64,000 bases of DNA from assembly GCF_003590095.1 (NCBI RefSeq), contig NC_039478.1, positions 10,664,001 through 10,728,000 on the forward strand, given 5' to 3'. How positions within the stretch are numbered: the first letter of the stretch is position 1; each line of letters begins with the position of its first letter. Origin of the DNA: Trichoplusia ni. Lineage: Eukaryota > Arthropoda > Insecta > Lepidoptera > Noctuidae. The position numbers and the translations under genes are program-made. The notes beneath the pieces are model-generated. The model was not told the origin of the DNA, did not search any database, and worked only from the letters and a program-made list of their open reading frames with translations. Positions 25,201 through 37,100 of the stretch are shown piece by piece.

Positions 25201-28200
25201 GAACGAATATACATTGACTGTAGTAGGTACTTAGAAGCCAGAATGCCTGACAACTTATAAGGAGTGTCGTGTTGTTCAGCTAACTGGCTTGAGGAGGTCA
25301 AAGAGGCAGTCACTCCTTGAACAACACTGGTACTTCCAGTAAGATTAGAAACTGACCCATACTTTTTCAAATGACTCTCGCCCTTAGGAAATCAATCCAA
25401 AATCTATATCTATACTTCTATACTCTATACTAATATATAAAGCTGAAGAGTTTGTTTGTTTGAACGCGCTAATCTCAGGAACTACTGGTCCAAATTGAAA
25501 AATTATTTTTGTGTTGAATAGACCATTCATCGAGGAAGGCTTTAGGCTATATTACAATCACGCTGCGACTAATAGGAGCTAAGATACAATGGAAAATGTG
25601 AAAAAAACCGGGCAGGTATACCTAAATCATAACTTATATCTTCTACCCACGGGGACAAAGTCAACAGCTAGTATAAAATAAAGGTATTCGTGGAACACAC
25701 AAACTTTTAGCCTGGTTTGGCGTTGTGTCTTAAACCACTCAGCTACCAGTCCAATCAAGTTGAGAAAAGGCTAGACTGATAATGATGATGTGATGATTTC
25801 TGTTCTTATCTTGCAGGCCCATTTCTTTTATAACCTTGTCTTTTTACATGTTAAATTAATCTCCATCTCCAGTACGGCGCGGCGGAGGCAGGCGGGCCTG
25901 AAGCGATCCCCCCGGGCTGGTCGGAGTGGCACGCGTTGGTCGGCAACTCCGTCTACTACAACTACACGATCTCCAACAACGGTGTGCCGACGCACTCCAC
26001 TGAGCTGTACCTGACTGATGTTATTGTGAGTTGGTTTGAGCAATTTGGGGTATCGACCACGTAGATCTCCCGTCATATAAGAAAGTCTGAATGGATGTGA
26101 TCATTTTCTTGCTCTGATTTAAGAAATAGTGACAGGCAAGAAAAACCAGGCAGCAATAAACACAATTCTTCTGGGCTTTAAAGGACTCACTTAGATTTGT
26201 TATTAAAGTTGCTTAAGTTACGGATTCCATTGAAACTTGTAACAGCAGTGATATTCATGAATTTTGGCATTTTGATTTTCGAGGTGGCCTTGGGGTTATA
26301 TGCATAGAATTTTATACACGAAGTGCAGATTCGATCCCAACGCAGGCAAAGTACCTATGTAAAAAATATATGCTATTCTTAGACAACTCTGTCAAAACGG
26401 TAAAAGAAAATATAATGAGAAACCTGAATTTCAGAAAGCAGACATTGAAATCCGAAATCGCGAACCACCCCCAGTGAGCAAGCTTGGTAATAAATACTCA
26501 AACCCCCGCTAAACGAGAACGGCCCCCTGAGTCCACTTAAAATCTGTAATTATTATAGATGATAAATCAAATTTGTTTTCTCCTACTTTCGCGGCTGGTC
26601 ATACAACGCCATCTACATTTCATTTCTTCATCAATTTACCCCCTTCTAGCGGGAGTTAGGAGTGAGCTACATAGAGAACCAGACGGAATCCGAGCCGTTC
26701 CTGATGGTCCTGGCGCCGCCCGCCCCGCACCAGCCCTTCACGCCCGCCCCGCGCCACGCCGGCAAGTACAGCAACGTTACTGCTGTCAGACATCCCAACT
26801 TCAATGTACCTGCTGAGGTTAGTACTGGGTTATTAATAAGTTATTACATAATTATATTAATGTTAAAGTTTTTACTATAGCATATTAGAATAACGGCTAC
26901 GGCTTTGAAATTTGGCTCTGTCTGGCGCGGACGGAGGCGCGGGCAACAGCTAGTCTATATCTATACTAATATATAAAGCTGAAGTTTGTTTGTTTGAACG
27001 CGCTAATCTCAGGAACTACTGGGTCAAATTGGAAAAATCTTTTCGTATTGAATTGACCATTCATTGAGGAAGGTTTTAGCTATATACCATCACGCTGCGA
27101 CTAATAGGAGCGAAGATACAATGGAAAATGTTTAAAAAGCAGGGCAGGTATAAATCATAACTTATCTTCTACCCACGCGGACGAAGTCGCGGGCAACAGC
27201 TAGTATAAATAAATGTTTCGATTGTAGGACAAGCACTGGCTCCTACGCATGCCGCCGACCCCCCTCCCCGAGTCCATGCTCCCCGAGCTGGACCGCGTGT
27301 ACCGCTCGCGGTGGGAGAGCCTTCTGGCGGTAGACGAGATGGTGGCCGATATTGTGGGGACACTGGAGGCTCGCGCGATGTCGGATAACACTTACGTTAT
27401 ATATACGTCGGATAATGGATATCATGTCGGTATGTTTGTTGATGTAGTTGTTCTTATAAAATATGTTTTTGGCTGCTGTTAACAAAAATTGTGCTATTTA
27501 GATTAGGTATGGTGCTGCTGGCTTGTAGACACATGCAGTTTTGTAGCAGACACTAGCATTTTGAGTGTACTTGATATACACTGTATTGTAGCAACACCAC
27601 TAATTCCTTATTTAACTTTCTAAATCTTTGCATCCGTAAAATAAACCTTTCAAGGGACTATTATTTACACCTTTGACAATAATTGCAATTATTTAGATTA
27701 AGATGTATTAACATGCCAACAGCACCTTATATTGGGCCTTTGTTGCTCCTTAGTCTGATTGTCACCTTAGCCTGCTGGTAAATGGCACTGAGTCATGTTT
27801 CATTACATTAATACTCAGACAGGAAACTGTGTGGGGGCTTTATAGTTCCTTTCTATCTATAAGTAGAATAAAACGTAGCTTGATGTTATACATCCAATAA
27901 CAAACAATTTTAACAAAACTAAATCATCGAATCCTATTCCAGATCTTTGTCACACCAAATGCAACTTTATGACGTTTATTTTAAGAAGCCTTCTGGCGAA
28001 AAAGCAATTAACAAAATATACATAATTCCTCTGCAGGTCAATTCTCGCAAGTGTACGACAAACGCCAGCCTTACGAGTCCGACATAAAGGTTCCCCTACT
28101 TGTAAAGGGTCCCGGTGTACCAGCCAACAGTACAAGCGCGCAGCCAGTTCTCAACATAGACTTGGCCCCCACTATCATACAATTAGCGGGGTTGGACCCG

Positions 28201-30085
28201 CCCTCACATATGGACGGAAGACCTATTGTCATGAGTGGGGAGGGAAAAACCGAAAGGTTTGTTTTATTTAAGTAATTGGTGTTAATTTTCAAGCGACTTT
28301 TAAAAGTAGGAGGTTCTTAATTTGTCTGTATTTTAATGTATTACCTCATTATTTTAATTATTATTACCTATTATTTTAATGTATAACTTCGGACTGGAAG
28401 AATAGATTTTGTTGATTCTTTTTTTTAACGTGAAATTGCTGTTATTTGGTCCCAAAAATGTACCAAGTTCGGCTAAGTAGTATTTATTTGAAATCAGTTT
28501 TAGGGATCCATAGTAAAGTTGGTTCATAAAATTATCAATTTAGTAAAATAAAATCTCTTTCCATTTTTTTAGGTTCAGCACAAACTTTAAATAAATAATA
28601 TCTCATAAGATCACTAACTATTCAGTTTGATACTTTGTTACATAAACTTTTGATAGGATGGAGACGGATATATTATTTTGTAGCTTGGTTGCAGTCTCCC
28701 AAGTTACATAGGTCGCTGATGATAACTAAATAAATATATATTTTGTACCCAGGTACATGCTGATTGAGTACCACGGTGAAGGAAGAACCGGTTCTGTGGA
28801 CGACAAGTGTCCGTGGAAGTACGACGGAAATAAATTAGCTGTGAGTTGTGTTTGCATTTAAGATTACACTTTCAACCTGGTTTCAGATCTGGTAGGTGAT
28901 GTATCATCATCATCGGCCTTGAATATCCGACTGCTTGGCAAAGGCCTCTCTTTGTTAGTGCCATTCTTCTCTATCTCATGCCTTTCGTATCCATGCTAAT
29001 TCCTGCTATCTTTTTTTATATAGTTTACCCATCTCATCCTCGGTCCTGTCAAGTCTTGGCCACCATTCAGATATAAATTTACTCCATCTACCGTAATCAC
29101 ACTTGACTTGACTAAGTGTACTGTCCAACCCCATTTATATTCCGTAACCCTTTTCACGATTGATTTCCTCAACAATGCCATTTCATTTTCGACCTTATTA
29201 CCCATGCAAGCTATTTAAAAGGACTTTGCCTCTTCTGACAAAGTTACTCGAAAAAACGGAGACACTTCTTTACCTAATTATGCTTCTCCAACTAGTGAAT
29301 GTTAGCGATCAACTTCTTGTAATCCTCCTTCTCATCAGCTCAGCAGAACTAGTCTCCTACACTAAGTTCTTCTTAATGTTTAAATGCTATATTTTCGTCT
29401 AGGAATGCTACCCGCAATACGACTGCAAGTGCCAGGACTCGCGCAACAACACGTACTCGTGCCTCCGATACATCGCCGAGAGGATCAACACTAAGTACTG
29501 CGAGTTTGTTGATCATGAGGTAAAAAACCTTATTGTGCACAAAACGTGGACTATTTATGATACTAGGTTGAAGCTATGAATTTTTCATGGACTAAAAAAG
29601 TCCTTACCATATCCTAAAGGAAATTTCCTTGTTTAACTATGGAATTCATACAATTTTTGCTATTAATCATGTGATGAGAGAATCAGAATATTATATTTAT
29701 CCTTGGATAAAGTAATTTCAACTACTTGCTGACTCGGCAGATGTTGTTTTGCCATTTAATTTATATCTAAGGAGTTTCTGGACCAGAAAAAGCGAAAACT
29801 TTATTTATAAGTAATACAGTACTTTCGAGTTAGAGGACATGCAAATACCAGCTTATTATTTTTCGTAAAGTATCCTACTTGAGTATTTTCCCAAGCAATT
29901 TAAACCAAGAGAATGTTTTCCAGAATTTCATAGAATACTACGACCTGTCCCGCGACCCGTTCGAGTTGTGGAACAGTATCGGGTCGGTGTTGCCGGCCGT
30001 GAGACACCGCGCGCGCCTGCTGCTGGCGCGCCTCGCGGCCTGCGCCGGCGCCAGCAGCTGCGACAACCCGCTCAGCTTGACTTAG
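22274..30085 (+). CDS. GNS: N-acetylglucosamine-6-sulfatase (lysosomal)
   Basis: Ten exons: 22274-22387, 22464-22523, 24780-24983, 25873-26025, 26650-26817, 27228-27429, 28037-28256, 28753-28840, 29403-29519 and 29924-30085. All have GT..AG borders and consistent phases, giving 495 residues. The first 16 residues are a signal peptide. LILTDDQD holds the first metal-binding aspartates. CCPSRASLLTG (Cys65) is the sulfatase signature whose cysteine becomes formylglycine. AGKYLN, LAPPAPHQPF and YTSDNGYHVG (metal-binding D-N) follow. The cysteine-rich end (CYPQYDCKC, YSCLRYIAERIN, YCEF) and the final NFIEYYDLSRDP segment follow the order of animal GNS, which removes 6-sulfate from GlcNAc in heparan and keratan sulfate. 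Several N-x-S/T sites fit a lysosomal glycoprotein. Introns 2, 3 and 5 carry repeats. Confidence 0.95.
23560..23740 (-). mobile_element. tRNA-derived SINE-like element in GNS intron 2
   Basis: On the minus strand an A-box-like 'tatagtggttagtgtccg' is followed by a B-box-like 'gtgggttcgattccttcc'. Then comes a body including 'tgtgtctgggtt' and 'gtatgtttatc', as in other copies. It lies antisense to GNS. Confidence 0.5.
25075..25370 (+). repeat. Interspersed repeat ('ggaaggcacgtt' family) in GNS intron 3
   Basis: It begins with 'ggctacaactgcacaaattg' and contains 'ggaaggcacgttaaattgtg'. The same order occurs at 41.63-41.88 kb, with a partial copy near 10.95 kb and a reverse-oriented trace near 58.6 kb. 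No open reading frame of a transposase or reverse transcriptase is visible. Confidence 0.55.
25424..25672 (+). mobile_element. Helitron-like repeat, copy D, in GNS intron 3
   Basis: Full-length copy of the 250-bp unit. The normal 'gaagtcgcgggcaacagc' end is shortened to 'aaagtcaacagctagt', a small internal deletion that removes the terminal palindrome. It sits 200 bp upstream of exon 4. Confidence 0.75.
26917..26954 (+). mobile_element. 3' terminal fragment of Helitron-like repeat (copy E)
   Basis: Only the last ~40 bp of the unit ('gcgcgggcaacagctagt') is present, immediately followed by complete copy F. This is a head-to-tail arrangement. Confidence 0.6.
26961..27204 (+). mobile_element. 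Helitron-like repeat, copy F, in GNS intron 5
   Basis: Complete unit, from 'ctatactaatatataaagc' to 'gggcaacagctagt'. Its last base is only 23 nt from the first base of GNS exon 6 (27228). The element must therefore provide or displace part of the branch-point region of that splice acceptor. Confidence 0.75.
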
Positions 30086-31123
30086 CTCTAGGCTAATACA
30101 TGTATAGCAAATACAAGGTTTATTTTATTTGGTGTGAACGTCTATCTCAGGTGAATTGAGCCTCATCATCATCGTTATCATCTCAGCCTATAGCTGTCCC
30201 CTGCTGGGCATAGGCCTCTCTTTCAGTTCTCCAGCGCAACTTTCTTGTCTCAAATAACAAAATGCTTTGTGTTGGTATGTAGTGTTTAGTTGAACTATTA
30301 GTTCGGTCAAGTCGTGTCGGACTCATACTTGACTGGCTCACGACACTGACACCTCCGTAAAAGTATGATAAAGATCGTTTTAGTCAAACAATCAATAAAT
30401 TTATGCCAGTAACATTGCTTAATCTCTACCTAAAATAGTTTTAGTTACAGTGAAAGCAGAATTTCATATTCTGCGGAAATTTGAAAAGTAAGGCTCGCTT
30501 TTTTGCCCTTTGGAAACAGAGCCCTAATTCTACGAGATATCTTAAGTACGGTACTACATGGACAGAGAATACATAAGTCTTCTTTCGTGGGACACATGAA
30601 TAAAAACAAGTCAAAAATTTCAATCATTTAATACAAATCAATCAACGTTTTATAAATAGTAACCTAGTATACAATAATATCATACCAAAAAATCACAGAC
30701 TGGTGAAGTAAATGGCAGCTTACTGTCGTATCATCCAGAATACATCTGTCGACAAAACAAATACAATTAATGAGTCTGAGTGTCTTTGCACGTGACTTGA
30801 ATGTTTGTGAAAACCGGCGACACAAGGAAAAAAAATCCTTAATGCGGGAATCGTTACAGAATAAGGTTAAAAGCTGAGCAGTTAATTCTCTCGAACGAGC
30901 TTATAAAGACTTGGGCCCTTTGATAAGTTACATTTTTCTTATTTCTTCAAGCGCTAGCACAAGTCACTCAAATGTGTGAACATAATTATTTTTGACTATT
31001 TTAGACTATAGGTGTGATACGCCTTATTTGAACTATAGGCGAAACTTGCGCCAAGTCTGACAGAACTCTAGCTATACGTGGTGACAAAGACTACTAGACT
31101 AGTGAGAGTGTGTGTACCCTGGT
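30086..31123. other. Convergent intergenic stretch between GNS and DCLRE1A
   Basis: This is the 3' ends of two convergent genes. It holds repeat fragments: a 'ctgtcccctgctgggcatagg' phrase near 30190, also seen near 24.65, 35.9 and 41.95 kb; an 'agtcgtgtcggactc' block near 30.3 kb; and a SINE-like tail near 30780-30870. There is no coding exon. Confidence 0.5.
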
Positions 31124-34100
31124 TCAGGTGACGGCGGGCACTTGCGGGGAGTTCTGTATGCTGAAGAAGTCCGTCACTTTGCTCTGATTGTGCATCTCCT
31201 CCTTGTGGACCAGCGGACACGGGAAGTACGTCTGGAACAACAACAGATAGAAATAGAAGACCACTAGATATTACTAGCTGTCTCAGGCGGCTTCGCCTGC
31301 TTGAGTGTCGGTTATAGCGGTAAAGACATTACTCTCCTTTAACGAAGTCGAATAATGGTAATCTATGATCATCAAGTATCAAAACTGGTGACGTCGTTTT
31401 ATTTTAAGGGGTTAAGTCCGCCATTTTACATGCATTTTATAAGAAATGTAAATACATAATTAAACATAAAAACACTTAACACACACCCAAAAATACAACC
31501 ACCCTATTATAGAACTTCCCAATTTCACCAGAGTTAACCACTAAAAAGGTAGTGCTATATTACCTGCACGGCCCTGACCCCGCCGGAGATGTCGACGGTG
31601 GGCACGACCTGCTTCGGCTTCAGGAACTTCACGAAGCGGATCAGCTCCGAGAAGCTCGAGTGCTCGCTGTACGGGATGCCTGGAACATGAGGCAGGTTCA
31701 TATTATCACTAACTGTTGCCCCCATGTGTCAATCCAGGGTATAAACTATTTGTGTACCAAGTTTCGTCTAAATAAATGCATTCAGTGGTTTTTGTGTGAA
31801 AGAGTAACAAACATCAACATCCATACGGCATACATATAAACTTTCACGTTTATAATATTAGTAGAATCGAAGGAGCTGCCTGCAAAAGTGTTACCAGTTA
31901 AAAAAAAAACGTGCTTTCGGAACGATCGATAAAAATGATAACTACGTAAAAAAAGTAAAACCAGGAAAATTGGAGTCGCAACGCTTAACGTTACGAAACG
32001 GTTTTTTTTCCTATAAATGGTTATTACTTTAATACCCTTTTTTATCTAGAAGTAATGAGATCATACCTACCTATAATATCTTCTTATAATACACTAAAAA
32101 TACAGAAACTTTCAGTGTGAGATGTTTTGATAGCTTTGAAATGTGGAAAGTTATTGCACATACCGTGAATTGTGACCATATCTTTCTCCCCACTAGTGGA
32201 CTTGCCGTTCTCCCAGCCCGTGGGCTTGAACGCGACGATCTCGCTGAACGCGCCCTTCAGGCTGTCGAGATAGCTGCGTAGTTTCTGTATAAGGCACATT
32301 GTAATTTAATAATACTGATACTTAGGATTGTACACTTTACGTTATAACACAAATTTTGTACAAAATTACTACTGATTTTGATCAGAGAGAATAATCAACA
32401 TATAAATTACATAATTACAGGGAAATTATGAAGGCCAAATTATTAAACTTTTAACTACGAGATATAGTGGTTAATAAAAGATTCTATCAATCAATTACAG
32501 AACCATTGCTGGGTAAATGCTTCTTTCTATAGTTGATACTCAATGCTCTTATTATAAGTCCTATCAACATCAATATTAACTTTACTAAGAAAGTATACAT
32601 TTTCTATTCCATTGATATTCACGTCGACATCTATTGGCCCAAACATACAACTATAAACAACGCGAAACTAGTTTCATTCCCCTATAGATAGTTAAAGAAT
32701 CTAGGCCAAATAGTCCCAAACGGTCTACAATGAACATCACGCGTCGCATAGCATATCCCAGAGCACCTACGTCATGCGTGAGGTCCCGCATGGGCACGAC
32801 GTGCAGCTGGCAGGAGTGCGGCGGCGCGTGGCCGAAGCTGCGCCCCTCCACGGCGGCCAGCACGCGGTCCTTCTCGGGGCACGCCCACACCGCGCAGCCC
32901 ACGCGCCGGGACATGCCCAGGAAGAACTTCTCCTTGCCTGCCCGACAACACACATGTTATACACCAAGCAAGAAGTTCCATTGTGTAGCTTCTTGCAAGA
33001 AAACACTAGACGAGAGAGCTTAAAGGGCTCTGTCGAAAAAAGACTGGTTCATCAGTAGGAAAAGACTGGTCTTGAGGAAGGAATTTTGCGAAAGAGTTAA
33101 TTCTGCTGTAGTCATATTGAGAAGTGGTCTTTTTGCGACAGAGCTAGCTTAAAGGGGTCGTAAAGAAAGTCCATGGTAGCCACGAGCGACATTAATGAGA
33201 ATACGACCAATGAGAAAGTTATAACTTGATTTTGATATATAGTCACTGTAAATGACCTGTCAAATATCAGAAACAAGAAATCATATGGGATTAGGGCGAA
33301 TAAAACTTTACACGTAATACCATATACGTGTGTCGGAGACATGCATTTTTCTTTGACTGTTTGTTTTAAGGACCCCGCAGTTACCGGACTCACGTAAAAT
33401 CCATAATCGGAATTTAATTTCTGGATGTTTGACAAGTTGTTTCATACACTACACCCACATATACACATTAAAGAACAAGCGTTTAATTGTCATTTAAAGC
33501 CCTTAAAACACACCTCACAAATAACATTCAAAGTCGTGTGCAGCGTTGGGCAATTAAGTTATCTGCCTATAACTTTACTATAGAGTATGTGAACCACAGA
33601 TACATAACACTCACCAATAGTATAAGTCCCGCACACGATGAGCACGGACGAGAACTTCTTGCCGACCTTCTCGAGCGCGACCTTCTTCTGGCGCAGGATG
33701 TACAGCGCCATCTCGAGGCTCTGCTCTTGCGTTGGGAAGTCGTAGCGGGGGTTGCAGTACCTATACACCACATATCAAACGAAATGAAACCGTTTATATC
33801 TTATTCCCTCCATTACTTGGGCAAAAGATAAAGAAACGAAGGTAATGACCAAGGGATTATAGACAGCGAGACTGAAGATATGTGAATGCCCTTGCTGTCA
33901 AAACAGTGTAAGTTGAAGTTTGAAGCTTTTCATCCAGTAACTAAAATATAACCTATCATCAATTTAACATACATATTTGGTATTTGAGCTTGCTGGAATC
34001 GATATTGTGCTGGAAGTAGGTATGAGCAAATAATTTGATCAATTTTTCGAGCGCGGTTTGATATCTAAACAATGAGCAAACAAGTGACCTTTTTGTAACC

Positions 34101-37100
34101 ATTTTAATGAAACTTACGATTTTCCTTCTTACGACTATTCTGCCTTAAGCTGATAGTGCTTGCTTAGGTTCCTATTTAGAATGCATTAATAATACACTAT
34201 AAAAGTGAGTTATATAAGGAAACATCAAGAAGCACTCACGTGGTATCCAAGTATATGGTGTGAATGTCCTTATTCCAGAATATAGGGTAGGACTCCATGA
34301 CGGGAGAGGCTCGGAAGTCGCCCGTGTGCAGCAACGTCTTGCCGTTGGGGAGCGTGAACACCAGCATCACGGCTCCCGGACAACTGGTCGGAGAAACAAG
34401 TTGAAGAATGCAAAGAAATACAAATTATAAGATATTAATAAAAAAATTAGGTTCAAGGCATCAAGGTTTTCGTTTGTTTAATAATCCTTGTGTCGCCGGG
34501 GGCAAATATACAGAACACAGGCACAAAGACACCCAGACTCAGCACAAGAATTCGTAGATCACTCAGAAAAAATAGTTCGGGAGCCACAGTGATTTTATAC
34601 CTTCAAACTTATAATACCCATCTTTTTGCGTGGGGGATTAAAATACTACTAATAATACTTCTTGTCGAGAAATATTGGTCAGCTAGATTAACAACATCAT
34701 AGTAAATCTCATTCCAGGGCTGTTATCAGAATCTCTAAAGTAGTACAATTAAAGATGATCTAGAATAGTCAGATCACTCACTGGTTGGCCTCGACCGCAG
34801 TCACCTCAACGCCATCGATCCGAATGGTCTCGTCCAACTTGATCACGTGGATGCACTTAGGATTCACGCCCAGCCGCGATATGCAAAGGTCCGCTGCAAA
34901 ACATGCATACAGTTATAAATATATAGCGAACAATTATAGTCTGATGAAGGTATGAAAAACTGCGCTAAGGCTAACTGAAGGAGGTGTTACCAGACGTCCA
35001 ATTTACTAATTAATACCAGGCTGCGTCCCAGTGTTGGGCGCAGGTCTCTTCCCCCATTGGGAGAGTGGAGAGTATTAAGCATTTGATCACCAAGCTAGCT
35101 CACTGCGGGTTGGAAATTTCTGATTCCAATATTTGGAATCCATGTTCAATTGCGATGTTTTCCTTTACCGTTTAACAGTGGTGTCTTAGAATAATTAAAA
35201 TGTACATATAGCTTTGAATAGCCACATTGATACTTTGCCTGATTTGGGCTCAAACCAACACTTCCTACACACAAATCCATGCATAGAACCAAAGGCTAAT
35301 TACTAAAAAAGGTACTTTTTGAATGCTTGGCATATGTTTAGCTTATATTGGATTTGAATTTTAGACACGTACAAATAAAAATACTATCAAGTAGGTAACA
35401 ACTAAGTCCCACGATTTTATACAAGATTAAGAACATATCAAAGTTTCCCGATTTCGTGCGAATTTGATCATGATTACTTTCTATTTCGTCAAAGAGTAAG
35501 AGAAAGCTTACGTAGTTGAGTTCACGATCAATTTTCCATGTTAACTAAAAGATCATGGCTATGTTAAAAGCAACATTCACTTACCAGTAATTTTCGAACA
35601 AAACAAAGATTTATTAAAGCCTTTCTTGAGACCCGAGTAGTGATCCAAGTGGAAATGCGTGAGGAAATAGTACTTGACGTTCGGGATCTCTCCATACGAG
35701 AACGCGTCAACCGCGAAGTGTGTGCCTGAAAGTAGTATCAAGGTATATTCATTTTGCAGGAGATAATTCACAAAGAATATAAAAAAGCTTCTTTTGTTTA
35801 AACCTATATTGGCCCAATGGGTAGAGACCACATCTAAATCCTAGCACAATACCCTTCCACTTTGGACAAGCATTCAAAGTTTTATTTAATATCAGCCATT
35901 AGTGTCTCACTGCAGGGGACAGGCCTTCCTTCCTTCCATTTATCTCGGTCTATGACTAACAGAGGTCAGTTACAGGCGCAAGAGTCGCCATCGTCTAGCT
36001 TCGTCTTCCGGGCCTGCCGCTAAGTATACGTTAATCAATCTAGTCATGGCTCCGGGGGTCGGTAATGACAACTGGTAAATTGAAGACAGTTGTACAGGAA
36101 TTTAAAGCAAAGGATATGGATCCATTCTGTGTCGTTAAACGTAGCAGGCGAAAGCCAGCAAGCAAGCAGCAAGCTTTTTAAACCTTATTAATTATTGAAG
36201 GTTCACATTTATCTCACTGTTGGGTGTCTTTACACACATTAGAAATAGCGTAAATGAATAAAAATGCTTCCGTACCTGCAACAATCTTATGATGCGGTAT
36301 CGTCCTGTTAGAGGTGGACCTCTTAACCGACACCGACTTGGGCGGCAAACTGAAGTGAATCGAGTCTACATTCTTCCTAGGACTGTGCGAGCTAGGGGTG
36401 TCTGTCTTGCCGCGCGGCGAGGAGCACGAAGTCTTGATCTCCGGCCTACTCGACGTGTCATTGTCCGCCCTGCTGTAAGGCAACTTGCGGCTTCTATCGC
36501 TTTTTATAGCGTCGACGACACCCGAATTCCTACTCATGATTTCCTCATCAACATCTTTAAACACTGGAGCGGTCACGTCACACACCGGATCAGCTAGACT
36601 CCGCCCTTCCGATACCTTCAGGCTTAAAACATTCGAACGTTTAGGGAAAAAACTGTCAATAGTTTTCTGCCTCAGTCTTTCGCGCACGTTTCCATTCTTG
36701 ACGTTTAAACCTAACACTGAGTTTCTCTTACTATCCCTTTTAAATTTACTCTTGTCCAAAATTTTCCCTTTCACTAATTTATAATTTGGTGGTTGAACGA
36801 TGACATGAGATATCTTCTCGATGGCACTTGTGTTTAAAATTAGAACTTTGTTTTCTGCTGTCTCTGTGGGTGACGGTTTTTTCTTTTTAATTTCTAAATT
36901 GACAGTGACGGCGGACCTTCGTAGTGGGTTGGGGACATCGGGTTCGTCCATAGTATCGTCTGGTTCGCTTTCCGTGCTTGCTTTCGAACCTTCTTGGATA
37001 TCGCAGTCGACTAACGTGCTATCGTCGTTGTGCGTAAATTGGACTCTTTTGATGGAACTCTTTTTGGAGTTGATATCGACGGTCTGGCAGTGATCGATGC

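Noticed and set aside
28996..29205. 69-residue minus-strand frame with TGPRMRWVNYIKK, faintly like the end of a LINE polymerase
   Set aside because: The similarity is a handful of residues and there is no reverse transcriptase motif nearby; too weak to annotate.
32772..33058. Several alternative frames rich in Arg/Ala around 32.77-33.06 kb
   Set aside because: They are shadow frames of GC-rich DCLRE1A exon 8, whose own frame is phase-consistent and homologous.
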